Assembly: GCF_000426465.1 (NCBI RefSeq)
Contig: NZ_AUFK01000009.1
Coordinates: 372,001-436,000 of the forward strand
Reading direction: 5' to 3'
Origin: Epilithonimonas caeni DSM 17710
GTDB taxonomy: Bacteria > Bacteroidota > Bacteroidia > Flavobacteriales > Weeksellaceae
Length of the DNA: 64,000 bases
Below are positions 42,987 through 51,435 of the stretch, in pieces. Within the stretch, counting starts at the first letter, position 1; each line of letters opens with the position of its first letter. A model generated the notes under the pieces. That model was not told the DNA's origin and did not search any database. It saw only the letters and a list, made by a program, of their open reading frames with translations. A program made the translations under genes and the position numbers.

Positions 42987-45977
42987 ATGAAAGAAAAAAT
43001 TCTACCTATTAAGCAAATGCTTAAGCTATTTATGTTTTGTGGAGCAATTTCAACGACTATCGGTATTGATGCACAAACATTGGCCTTTCCGGAAGCGAGT
43101 GGTTTTGGAAGATTTGCAACAGGTGCACGCGGTTCAGCAAATCCTGAAATCTATATGGTAACCAATCTAAATGATAGTGGGCCAGGTTCTTTCCGCGATG
43201 CAGTGAGTAAAGAAGGGCGATTTGTGATATTCAAAGTTGGTGGTATCATCAGGACCCAATCGCAAATCGTGATTCCTAAAAACACAACCATTGCCGGACA
43301 AACTGCGCCAGGGGAAGGTATTGTTCTCCTTGGTTCCAGGGTTACTTTCACAGGTGCGAGTAATACGATTTCCCGTTATGTAAGAATCCGCTTTGGAAGC
43401 ACTACACAAGGTCAAGACACATCGGGATTAGCCAATGGTGCGAATATGATCTTTGACCATATGTCTTTCACTTGGGGAACCGATGAAGTTTTCTCTATCA
43501 ACTGGGATAACAAAGGCGACAGTCCTGATAATATAACAATTCAGAATTCTATTATCGGCCAGGGTTTGCATCGTCATAATCATTCGGCTGGAGGATTGAT
43601 GCAACCTTCCGGTGGAAAAATCAGTTTAATAGGAAACTTGTATATCTGTAACAAAACCCGAAATAATAAAGTAAAGGGAATCAACGAATTCGTCAATAAT
43701 ATCGTTTATAACTGGGGAAATTATGGCAATACCTACGGCCATACAGAATCCGGTGATGCTTATATTATGGGTGGAGACTCAGCAGGAACTTCGGATGTTA
43801 ATATCATCAATAATTATTTTATTGGTGGCCCAAATACAAGCAACACCGTCACAACGCCTTTTAACAGAGGGAATGATAACTTCTCTTTGTACGGTTCGGG
43901 AAATTATTTTGACAATAATAAAGACGGAATCCTAAACGGCACTTTGGTTCCTTCGGATTTGACAGGTTTTCCTACGGGAGATATTAATTCCATCAAATCA
44001 GAACCTTATGATTATCCGATGAAAAATCCGACTTTGACAGCTCAACAAGCTTATGACAAAGCGATTTTGGATGTTGGTGCATCCTATCCCAGACGTGATC
44101 AGGTTGAGAAACTTATGATTTCTGATCTGCAGTCAAAAGGAACAACGGCAACTTATGTTTATGTTCAGTCCGACCTTGCGTCACAATTTGGTTTTACAAA
44201 CGGCGGTGCAGGACACGTTTACGGTGCTCCAGCTCCCTTGGATACAGACAATGACGGAATGCCGGATGCCTGGGAAGAGGCGAACGGATTGGATAAATAT
44301 ACGCCAGATGCTCTGAATGTAAGCACAACGAATGCGCCGTATCTCAACATCGAAGTTTATATCAACAGCTTACCCTATCAAACTCCGCCGGATTTTATAA
44401 TTCCGCCAACTGACCTGAATTTCACGAATGTTACGACAACAGAAGTTCCGCCTGCAAGTTCTTTCACAGTTAACTGGAGCGATAATTCGATTAATGAAAC
44501 TAATTATATTCTGGAACGTTCGACCGACGGAAATAATTTTTCTGAAATCGCAACCTTGTCTGCAAATACTGTAAGCTATAATGAAACAGGATTAACTCCA
44601 AATACTCAATATTATTACAGAGTTAAAGCGAGTAATGCAACAGGATCTTCAGTTTATACTTCAATAGAATCAATTACAACTCCACCAATTCCGTCCGCTC
44701 CAACAAAAGCTACAAATCCTACTCCGACAATTGGAAACAACAATGTAGAATTAACCAGCGGTAATCTACTTTTGAAATGGTCAGGAAGTAATAATACAAA
44801 GATCTATTCAGTGTATTTTGGAACTAATGCATCCAATTTAAGTAAAGTGGCAGATGTTACTTATTCAGCTTCTCCGTCTTATCAAATGACGGGATTGAGT
44901 CCTGGAACAACTTACTATTGGAGAATTGATGCTTCGAACGAAAAGGGCACCGCAACTGGTGACGTTTGGAATTTCCATACATTAACTCCAGGTCTTGTTG
45001 GGCATTGGCCATTCAAAGAAGCACCTTTTGAAGGTGAAAAAATTGCAGATGTCACAGATCATGAGAATAACGGCATACTGGATACAGCTTATGATAATGC
45101 TAATGTCAGAATCGCAGGAAAAGAAAATTATGCACTTGATCTATTGACCTCACCCAGTAATATGTACATTGCAAGTATTCCAAATCAAGACCATATTTTC
45201 TTCGATAAAAATTCATTCACGGTGTCTTTTTGGATGAAAGCTCCTACGAGTATGATTCCAACTTCATCATCAACAAGTCTCTATGTACTTTGTAAAGGCT
45301 CATTTACAAGGAATACAACAACGGGAGCAACGGGAAAACGCTACAATATTGAGATAAAGGGCGGACAATTACGTTTTGCTATCGATGATGATGTGACCAA
45401 GAAAGAGATCACTTCACCAATTGCCAATTATTTTACTGGAGATTGGGTCAATGTGGTAATAATGAGAGACATTGTTGCCCACAAAATGAGAATTTACACA
45501 AACGGAGTCTTGAGTGCAGAAGGCGATGAAACGGCTGTTACAGGAATTGGAGAAGTCAGCGACTTGGTAATTGGAAATATTGGAGAATTGGAATTAATGT
45601 CAACCACAACTCCGGCGCCTTATAAGGGCGCATTTGATGAACTGAAAATGTTTAACTATGCATTAACTCTATCAGAGGTACAAGCTTTGTACAGCCAAGC
45701 GACATTAAGTACGGATAAATTCCTTTCTAAAAAAGGCATTATATATCCTAATCCTGCAAAAGACCAGATCTCGATACAGCTTCCTGATTATAAAAAATCC
45801 AATTTGACTGCAATACTAAGAGATATGACAGGAAAAATTATCATTGATGAAAAAATCAATTCTAAGGAAAAAGGAATTTTCATTTTAAACATTTCCAGCA
45901 GAAAAGCTTACGGGGCTTATATCTTGAATGTTTCCGGAGAAAACCTGAATAGTAATTTCAAAGTTATTATAGAATAA
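42987..45977 (+). CDS. PL1 pectate lyase with FnIII, LamG and T9SS sorting domains
   Basis: This 996-residue protein is secreted by Sec (signal peptide 1-29) and then by type IX secretion. Residues 30-370 are a PL1-type beta-helix with DHMSFTWGTDEVFS at 157-170 and a histidine-rich GLHRHNHSAGGLMQPSGG at 193-210. A calcium loop DTDNDGMPDAWE is at 419-430. Two fibronectin type III domains cover about 474-565 and 570-665, a LamG-like domain about 666-905, and a T9SS type A sorting domain about 918-996 (starting near IYPNPAKDQISIQLP). It should cut galacturonan at the cell surface as the initiating enzyme. It is convergent with pgl. Confidence 0.93.
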   Translation: MKEKILPIKQMLKLFMFCGAISTTIGIDAQTLAFPEASGFGRFATGARGSANPEIYMVTNLNDSGPGSFRDAVSKEGRFVIFKVGGIIRTQSQIVIPKNTTIAGQTAPGEGIVLLGSRVTFTGASNTISRYVRIRFGSTTQGQDTSGLANGANMIFDHMSFTWGTDEVFSINWDNKGDSPDNITIQNSIIGQGLHRHNHSAGGLMQPSGGKISLIGNLYICNKTRNNKVKGINEFVNNIVYNWGNYGNTYGHTESGDAYIMGGDSAGTSDVNIINNYFIGGPNTSNTVTTPFNRGNDNFSLYGSGNYFDNNKDGILNGTLVPSDLTGFPTGDINSIKSEPYDYPMKNPTLTAQQAYDKAILDVGASYPRRDQVEKLMISDLQSKGTTATYVYVQSDLASQFGFTNGGAGHVYGAPAPLDTDNDGMPDAWEEANGLDKYTPDALNVSTTNAPYLNIEVYINSLPYQTPPDFIIPPTDLNFTNVTTTEVPPASSFTVNWSDNSINETNYILERSTDGNNFSEIATLSANTVSYNETGLTPNTQYYYRVKASNATGSSVYTSIESITTPPIPSAPTKATNPTPTIGNNNVELTSGNLLLKWSGSNNTKIYSVYFGTNASNLSKVADVTYSASPSYQMTGLSPGTTYYWRIDASNEKGTATGDVWNFHTLTPGLVGHWPFKEAPFEGEKIADVTDHENNGILDTAYDNANVRIAGKENYALDLLTSPSNMYIASIPNQDHIFFDKNSFTVSFWMKAPTSMIPTSSSTSLYVLCKGSFTRNTTTGATGKRYNIEIKGGQLRFAIDDDVTKKEITSPIANYFTGDWVNVVIMRDIVAHKMRIYTNGVLSAEGDETAVTGIGEVSDLVIGNIGELELMSTTTPAPYKGAFDELKMFNYALTLSEVQALYSQATLSTDKFLSKKGIIYPNPAKDQISIQLPDYKKSNLTAILRDMTGKIIIDEKINSKEKGIFILNISSRKAYGAYILNVSGENLNSNFKVIIE

Positions 45978-46000
45978 TACAAAATCAAATTTTTCATAAA

Positions 46001-46033
46001 AAACCTCTTTCAAAATCTTTGAAAGAGGTTTTA
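46001..46033. terminator. Bidirectional terminator between the pectate lyase gene and pgl
   Basis: A 15-bp perfect stem (46001-46015 with 46019-46033, containing CCTCTTTCA / TGAAAGAGG) has a 3-nt loop and is flanked by A-rich and T-rich runs, so it can work for both convergent genes. Confidence 0.9.
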
Positions 46034-46055
46034 TTTTTTTGATCATTAATTAAGA

Positions 46056-46763
46056 CTATCCCATTGCTTGCTTGTCCGTAAAAAACTGAAATGTTCCTTT
46101 CTTCTCAATTAATTGAATTGGATATAATTCCGGATTGTATTCTCCGTTTAGAACTTCATTCAGAGCATGTTTCTTTGATTCACCAAAGGCAACTACCAAG
46201 ATGTTTTCAGCTTTATTAATGATCGGTGCCGTCAATGTAATTCTGAACATCTTCTGGGACTCCAGATAATAAGCACTTACCCATTTTTCTTTTTCGTGGA
46301 GAATTTTTTCACCTGGAAAAAGCGACGCTGTATGACCATCATCTCCCATTCCTAAAAGTATGAAGTCGAAGACTCCTTTTCCCAAAACCGATCTGATCTT
46401 CTCTTCGTATTTTCTAGCATATTCTTCTGGTTCAATCCCATCTTCATACATCGGGAAAATATGATCACTATTAACCGGAACTTTATTCAGCAATGTTTCG
46501 AAGGTCATTTTAGCATTACTTTTCTCATCATTGAGTGAAACCCATCTTTCATCGACCCAGAAAAAATAGACCTTGTCCCACTCTACTTTATCTTTATAAT
46601 CTTGAGTTGCCAATAAATTAAAAATCGCCTTTGGAGAAGAGCCTCCACTCAACGCAACAACAAATTTGCCATGCTTCTGAACAGATCTTTCCGAAAGTTC
46701 AACAAATTTATCAGCCGCCTTTCTATACAGCGCATCCAGATCATCAAATACTGTGATATTCAT
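46056..46763 (-). CDS. pgl: 6-phosphogluconolactonase (DevB type)
   Basis: Pgl hydrolyses 6-phosphogluconolactone to 6-phosphogluconate in the cytosolic oxidative pentose phosphate pathway. The 235-residue protein is of normal length and has no signal peptide. VVALSGGSSP near 35-44 is the phosphate-binding loop; FFWVDERWV and LLGMGDDGHTASLFPG are the other hallmarks. It is third in the gnd-zwf-pgl operon, 15 nt after zwf. It is the true pathway lactonase; the two propeller proteins at 8892 and 12416 are not. Confidence 0.96.
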   Translation of the reverse strand: MNITVFDDLDALYRKAADKFVELSERSVQKHGKFVVALSGGSSPKAIFNLLATQDYKDKVEWDKVYFFWVDERWVSLNDEKSNAKMTFETLLNKVPVNSDHIFPMYEDGIEPEEYARKYEEKIRSVLGKGVFDFILLGMGDDGHTASLFPGEKILHEKEKWVSAYYLESQKMFRITLTAPIINKAENILVVAFGESKKHALNEVLNGEYNPELYPIQLIEKKGTFQFFTDKQAMG

Positions 46764-46778
46764 TTTAAATTTTATAAA

Positions 46779-48260
46779 TTAAACCCATTTGTGACCTTGT
46801 CTTTCAACTAAAGCATTACTATCTTCCGGTCCCCAACTTCCTGCCTCATAATTGGGAAAGGAAGAATCTTTGGTCTTTTCCCAGGTTTCCTGAATGGTTT
46901 TCATAACATCCCAGGCTTCCTCTACCTGATCAGAACGCATAAATAAAGTCAAATCACCCAAAAGAGCTTCCAACAACAATGTCTCATAAGCTTCAGGCGT
47001 GTCATTCTGACAGGCAAAATTATCAAATATCATTTCCACAGGTTTCAACTCCAATGAGAGTCCAGGTTTCTTTGCCATAAACTGCAATCTGATATCCATC
47101 TGAGGTTGGATATTAATGATTAATCGATTAGCTGATAAAAGCTGTGAACTTTCTGAAAATGTATTATGTGGAAGCGGCTTAAACTGAATCGTGATGTAAG
47201 AATGCTTTTCTTTCATCTTTTTGCCAGTACGGACATAGAAAGGAGTATTCTGCCATCTTTCATTATCAAGATAAAATTTTATAGCGACGAAAGTTTCGGT
47301 ATTGGAGTCCGGGGCAACTCCTTCTTCCTGACGATAACCTTTTTCTGGAACGCCATTAACTGTACCTTTTCCATATTGCCCTCTCACAGCATAATGATCA
47401 ACTTTGTCGGGCGAAATTCTGCGAATCGATTTCAGAACATCAACCTTGCGATCTCTGATCTCACTTGATTCCAATGAAACAGGCGGCTCCATAGAAACCA
47501 TGCAAAGGATCTGTAACAAATGGTTCTGGATCATATCTCTAAGTGCTCCTGTCTGCTCATAGAAAGCAGCCCGTGTTTCCACTCCGACTTCCTCCGCAAC
47601 AGTGATCTGTACAGATTCTATGTGCCTGTGATTCCACAAAGGTTCGAATATCGAGTTTCCAAATCTGAATGCCAGAATGTTCTGAACTGTTTCTTTCCCA
47701 AGATAATGATCGATACGATAGATCTGTTCCTCTTCGAAAGCCTGGGAAAGAAGGTCATTCAGCTCGATCGCAGATGCCTTATCATGACCAAAAGGCTTCT
47801 CTATTATGATTCTATCCTTCTTGGGATTGGAAGCAATTGATGTATTTTTGATATGACCGGAAATAACCGATACAAAATTGGGAGCGATCGATAAATAGAA
47901 AAGCCTGTTGCCTCTTGTCCCATAGACCTTGTCAAAACCCTCTAATTTCTGATACAGATTTTTATAAGAATTTTCCTCGTCCAATTGATGTTGAAAATAC
48001 TTAATATGAGCCTGAAAGCCGGCCCAATCTTCCAAAGTCACTTTTCTTCTTGAAAAACTTTCCAGATTTTCTTTAATATGATTTCTAAAGTTCTCATCCG
48101 TATTCTCTGCTCTTCCCAAAGCCAGAATATTGAATCCTTTGGGCATTCTTCCATCAATATACAAATTATAAAATGCCGGAAAAAGTTTTCTTTTCGCTAA
48201 ATCTCCTGTTGCGCCAAAGATAACAATGGTCGTTGGCTGCAAAATTGTGTGTTCGCTCAT
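46779..48260 (-). CDS. zwf: Glucose-6-phosphate 1-dehydrogenase
   Basis: Zwf oxidises glucose-6-phosphate to the 6-phospholactone with reduction of NADP. About 493 residues from this start. The nucleotide-binding GATGDLAKRKL is near 15-25 and the active-site RIDHYLGKETVQNILAFRF near the middle, both canonical. The frame opens 30 codons earlier at 48350, inside the end of gnd, but the ATG at 48260 gives the usual N-terminus. It lies 16 nt after the gnd stop, so the two are cotranscribed. Confidence 0.97.
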   Translation of the reverse strand: MSEHTILQPTTIVIFGATGDLAKRKLFPAFYNLYIDGRMPKGFNILALGRAENTDENFRNHIKENLESFSRRKVTLEDWAGFQAHIKYFQHQLDEENSYKNLYQKLEGFDKVYGTRGNRLFYLSIAPNFVSVISGHIKNTSIASNPKKDRIIIEKPFGHDKASAIELNDLLSQAFEEEQIYRIDHYLGKETVQNILAFRFGNSIFEPLWNHRHIESVQITVAEEVGVETRAAFYEQTGALRDMIQNHLLQILCMVSMEPPVSLESSEIRDRKVDVLKSIRRISPDKVDHYAVRGQYGKGTVNGVPEKGYRQEEGVAPDSNTETFVAIKFYLDNERWQNTPFYVRTGKKMKEKHSYITIQFKPLPHNTFSESSQLLSANRLIINIQPQMDIRLQFMAKKPGLSLELKPVEMIFDNFACQNDTPEAYETLLLEALLGDLTLFMRSDQVEEAWDVMKTIQETWEKTKDSSFPNYEAGSWGPEDSNALVERQGHKWV

Positions 48261-48276
48261 TTTTTTTTCGAGATTT

Positions 48277-49695
48277 TTAATTATTTTCACTATTCCAGAA
48301 AGTATGGAAAACACCCTCTCTATCAACTCTTTGATAGGTATGTGCCCCAAAATAATCTCGTTGAGCTTGAAGAAGATTCACAGGTAAAGATTCCGTCGTG
48401 TAAGCATCAAAATAGCCCAAAGCCGTCTGGATTCCTAAACTGGGGATTCCGTTTGACACGGCAAAAGCAGCAGTTTTCCTTAATGACAGAATTTTATCTT
48501 TCACAATTTCAGAAATTCCGTGATCTAATAAAATATTAGACAGGTTCTCGTCTTTAGAGTAAGCCTTGTAGAATTTTTCCAATAAAACCGAACGAATGAT
48601 ACATCCGCCTCTCCAGATTTTCACAACATCCTTTAATGGAATTTCAAACTGATACTCTTCAGAAGCTTTTACCAATAATGCCAAACCTTGCGCATAACTG
48701 ATCAAAGTTGATAAATAAAGCGCTTCACCAACTTCTTTGATGAATAATTCTGTATTTTCCGGCTTCGAGATGTCTGCTTTAGAATATAATTGGGATGCCT
48801 TTACTCTCTCATCTTTATAAGCGGATAAAATTCTTGAGGTTACGGCTATATCAATTGTCGGGATAGAAACTCCGATCTCCATGGCCTGTTCGGAAGTCCA
48901 TTTTCCGGTTCCTTTGGCACCTGCTTTATCAAGAATCCTATCGACAAGGTAAGCATTTGTCAAATCATCTTTTTGCTTAAAAATATCTCTTGTGATCTCT
49001 ATCAGGAAAGAATTCATTTCGCCTTCATTCCAAGCTTTGAAAACCTCGTACAACTGGTCGTTATTAAGGTCTGCGCCTTTTTTCAACAAATCGTAAGCTT
49101 CGCTGATCAATTGCATAATAGCATATTCGATTCCGTTGTGCACCATTTTCACATAGTTTCCGGCAGAGCCCTTGCCCATATAAGCTGTACACGCTTCGCC
49201 ATCAACTTTTGCAGAAATCGCTTCCAGCATCGGTTGTAGAAGACCGAAAGCTTCCAGGTCTCCCCCAGGCATTATACTGGGCCCTCTTCTGGCCCCTTTC
49301 TCTCCTCCGGAAACTCCCATGCCCATAAAATGCAGATTTTTTGATGCCAGGTCAGCAATACGCCTGTTTGTATCGGCGAAATAAGAATTCCCTGCATCTA
49401 TTACGATGTCTCCTTTGTCTAAAAGTGGTGTAATATTTTCTAATACTGCATCTACAGGTTTTCCCGCAGGAACCATCAGTATGATTTTTCTCGGACTTTC
49501 CAATGCAGATACAAATTCTTCCAAAGACACTGTTCCCTGCACTGTTGTTCCTTCAGTTGCACCATTGTGAAGTTCTTTTACCTTTTCCTCGTCAAGGTCA
49601 AATCCCGCAACCGAAAAACCGTTGTCGGCTATATTATAGAGAAGGTTTCGTCCCATTACTCCAAGACCAACGATCCCATAATTAAGTTTTTTCAT
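48277..49695 (-). CDS. gnd: 6-phosphogluconate dehydrogenase, NADP-dependent decarboxylating
   Basis: Gnd converts 6-phosphogluconate to ribulose-5-phosphate with NADPH and CO2 release. About 472 residues from this start. GLGVMGRNL (about 8-16) binds the cofactor; GGEKGARRGPSIMPGG (about 128-143) and KMVHNGIEYAIMQ (about 182-194) are the substrate and catalytic motifs. The frame opens at 49761; 49695 fits the family start. It is first in the operon. Its 254-nt upstream gap is divergent from dps and holds stress operator S1. Confidence 0.97.
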   Translation of the reverse strand: MKKLNYGIVGLGVMGRNLLYNIADNGFSVAGFDLDEEKVKELHNGATEGTTVQGTVSLEEFVSALESPRKIILMVPAGKPVDAVLENITPLLDKGDIVIDAGNSYFADTNRRIADLASKNLHFMGMGVSGGEKGARRGPSIMPGGDLEAFGLLQPMLEAISAKVDGEACTAYMGKGSAGNYVKMVHNGIEYAIMQLISEAYDLLKKGADLNNDQLYEVFKAWNEGEMNSFLIEITRDIFKQKDDLTNAYLVDRILDKAGAKGTGKWTSEQAMEIGVSIPTIDIAVTSRILSAYKDERVKASQLYSKADISKPENTELFIKEVGEALYLSTLISYAQGLALLVKASEEYQFEIPLKDVVKIWRGGCIIRSVLLEKFYKAYSKDENLSNILLDHGISEIVKDKILSLRKTAAFAVSNGIPSLGIQTALGYFDAYTTESLPVNLLQAQRDYFGAHTYQRVDREGVFHTFWNSENN

Positions 49696-49839
49696 TTTTA
49701 ATTTAATTAATTTAAGGAATAAAATTACGGAAATGCTAAAGACGAAAAAAATTAAACACAAAAAAATTATTTAAAAAAGGCTATAGTCAAAATGAATTGA
49801 TAATACTTTGAAATTTTTTTTCAAAAGCTATGTGTCATT

Positions 49840-49905
49840 CAACGACTCATTTTGCCCGTTCACCGAAAACATGGTCATTTTAACAAGATTCCTCCCGAAC
49901 TTTAC
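49840..49905 (+). promoter_or_regulatory. Stress-cluster operator S1 and promoter core of dps
   Basis: CAACGA-CTCAT-TTTGCC (49840-49856) is followed by CGTTCACCGAA to 49867. TTTACATC starts at 49901, exactly 61 nt after the motif start. The dps ATG is 49 nt after the TTTAC start. The same motif and spacing occur upstream of the genes at 54430, 55291 and 58267. Confidence 0.75.
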
Positions 49906-49949
49906 ATCAGAAAAAGAGCAATAAAGCTCTCAAATTAAATCTTACCATT

Positions 49950-50423
49950 ATGAAAACAAAAATCGGAATTACAGAAAAAAACACAGAAGCAGTTGCAGAA
50001 CAATTGGCAAAACTTTTAGCTGACGAAACGCTTCTTTACATCAAAACAAGAAACGCTCACTGGAATGTAACCGGAGATAACTTCCACGCCAACCACATCT
50101 TTTTCGAAGAGCAGTACAAACAATTGGATGAACTGATTGACAGCGTTGCAGAACGTATGCGAAAAATCGGACATTATGCACCAGCAACGATGAAAGCTTA
50201 CCTGGAATTGACACATCTTACAGAATACAGCGACAGAACCAATGACGGTTTAGGCTATATGAAAGACCTGTTAAGTGACCATGAAAGCATCATCGAATTT
50301 CTAAGAGGAAACATCACGCCTTTTGCCGAAGAATTCAAAGATTACGGAACCAGCGATTTCATCACAGGATTGATGGAAACCCACGAAGAAATGGCATGGA
50401 TGATCCGTTCTTACTTTAGATAA
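49950..50423 (+). CDS. dps: Dps family DNA-protection / ferritin-like protein
   Basis: Dps forms a dodecamer that binds DNA and oxidises and stores iron with peroxide, protecting DNA in stress. The 157-residue protein is of normal length. The inter-subunit ferroxidase site is seen in RNAHWNVTGDNFHANHIFFEEQ (about 35-55, H37) and LDELIDSVAERMRKIG (59-74). The operator S1 shared with other stress genes precedes it. The response regulator at 50480 follows but has its own promoter. Confidence 0.95.
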   Translation: MKTKIGITEKNTEAVAEQLAKLLADETLLYIKTRNAHWNVTGDNFHANHIFFEEQYKQLDELIDSVAERMRKIGHYAPATMKAYLELTHLTEYSDRTNDGLGYMKDLLSDHESIIEFLRGNITPFAEEFKDYGTSDFITGLMETHEEMAWMIRSYFR

Positions 50424-50455
50424 TTTGAAAATCAGAAAAGGAATAATTATATTTG
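50424..50455 (+). promoter_or_regulatory. Promoter of the LytTR response-regulator gene
   Basis: TTTG at 50424-50427 and a perfect -7 box TATATTTG at 50448-50455 are 20 nt apart, and the ATG is 24 nt further on. This is a housekeeping-type promoter, unlike the stress operators around it. Confidence 0.7.
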
Positions 50456-50479
50456 TGTAAATCATAAATAACTATCCCT

Positions 50480-51175
50480 ATGAAAGCTCTCATCGTCGAT
50501 GACAACGACATTGCAAGAACAACATTATCTCATTTGGCAAAACAGGTTCCCAATCTCACGATTGCCAGCGAATTTTCCAATGCCATTGAGGCTTACAACC
50601 ACTTGCAGTCCAATCACGTCGATTTGATTTTTCTCGATATCGAAATGCCGGAAATGACTGGTATCGAACTTACTAAAAATCTTTCCGGAAAAGAAGTAAT
50701 CATAATTTTTACAACTTCTAATAAAGAATATGCCCTGGAAGCTTTCGAGCTCAACATCGCAGATTATCTTCTGAAACCTGTGATGCCCGCAAGGTTTTTA
50801 CAGGCGGTAAGCAAAGCGCAGGCGATTCTGGAAAGCCGGAAAGAGAATGTTGAAGTCACCAAAGACGAGTTCCTTTTCGTGCGAGATTCCAATATTACAA
50901 GGCGATTGAAGCTGGATGATATTTTGTATGCCGAAGCGATGGGCGATTATGTAAAATTCTACACCCGGGAAAAAATGTTTGCCATCCACGGAAAGATGAA
51001 AACGGCCGAAGAGCGTCTTCCAAAAGACCATTTCATACGGGTTCATAGGTCTTACATCGTATCTGTCGGTAAGATAGATACACTTCAGGATGGTGGAATT
51101 ATGATTAACGGAAAATTCATTCCCGTTGCAGATGCGTACAGAAAAGCGCTCAATACAAGGATGAATGTCTTTTAG
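50480..51175 (+). CDS. LytTR-family response regulator
   Basis: This 231-residue regulator has a receiver domain (1-115) with phospho-acceptor D53 in FLDIEMPEMTG and the conserved lysine in DYLLKP. A LytTR DNA-binding domain follows (about 130-231) with the typical RVHRSYIVSVGKID. LytTR proteins usually bind direct repeats upstream of regulated promoters. It stands before a hybrid histidine kinase gene and may be its partner. It is a natural candidate to control the S1-S4 genes, which lie on both sides, but that is an inference. Confidence 0.93.
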   Translation: MKALIVDDNDIARTTLSHLAKQVPNLTIASEFSNAIEAYNHLQSNHVDLIFLDIEMPEMTGIELTKNLSGKEVIIIFTTSNKEYALEAFELNIADYLLKPVMPARFLQAVSKAQAILESRKENVEVTKDEFLFVRDSNITRRLKLDDILYAEAMGDYVKFYTREKMFAIHGKMKTAEERLPKDHFIRVHRSYIVSVGKIDTLQDGGIMINGKFIPVADAYRKALNTRMNVF

Positions 51176-51220
51176 AATTTTAATTTTTATTTGACTAAGT
51201 CGAACTACCTTGTTAGGTTT

Positions 51221-51316
51221 GGGCAGCTTAATCCGTCTGGAGTTTATCCTGAACTTGTCGAAGGGCTCCCAATTGTCACTCTGAGGCTCTTGAAGAGTCC
51301 GCTCAAGCCGGGCTGC
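51221..51316. repeat. Composite repeat: AGCGG-family element (copy 3) with a foreign core
   Basis: The ends GGGCAGCTTAATCCG (51221-51235) and TCCGCTCAAGCCGGGCTGC (51298-51316) match, in reverse orientation, the ends of copies 1 and 2; the right end agrees at 18 of 19 positions with copy 2. The usual CTTTTTTG core is missing. In its place is a segment with ATCCTGAACTTGTCGAAG, the sequence type of the hairpin at 35358. It looks like one repeat nested in another. Confidence 0.6.
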
Positions 51317-51350
51317 GACAATTCGCTGTTCCAATTGCAATGCAAGAATT

Positions 51351-51367
51351 CCCCTCCTTTGGAGGGG
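51351..51367. repeat. Short hairpin CCCCTCC-TTT-GGAGGGG
   Basis: A 7-bp GC-rich palindromic hairpin with TTT loop, followed by TGGCGAAAATTC. From memory this unit is a common intergenic remnant in Flavobacteriia. It lies in the leader of the histidine kinase gene, so the frame opened at 51340 is repeat sequence, not protein. Confidence 0.55.
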
Positions 51368-51435
51368 TGGCGAAAATTCAAAGAATTTTTGACGGGGTGG
51401 TCAACAACAATTTTAAAGTCAAACTTAATAGACTT

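Noticed and set aside
49840-49867. Classical LytTR binding site (two 9-bp direct repeats)
   Set aside because: Only one weak GTTCAC-like half appears and it is not kept in S3 and S4, so the motif cannot be assigned to LytTR on sequence alone.
51340-51435. N-terminal extension of the hybrid histidine kinase
   Set aside because: The open frame runs through the CCCCTCC-TTT-GGAGGGG repeat hairpin and encodes nothing family-like; the ATG at 51436 directly precedes the first membrane helix.
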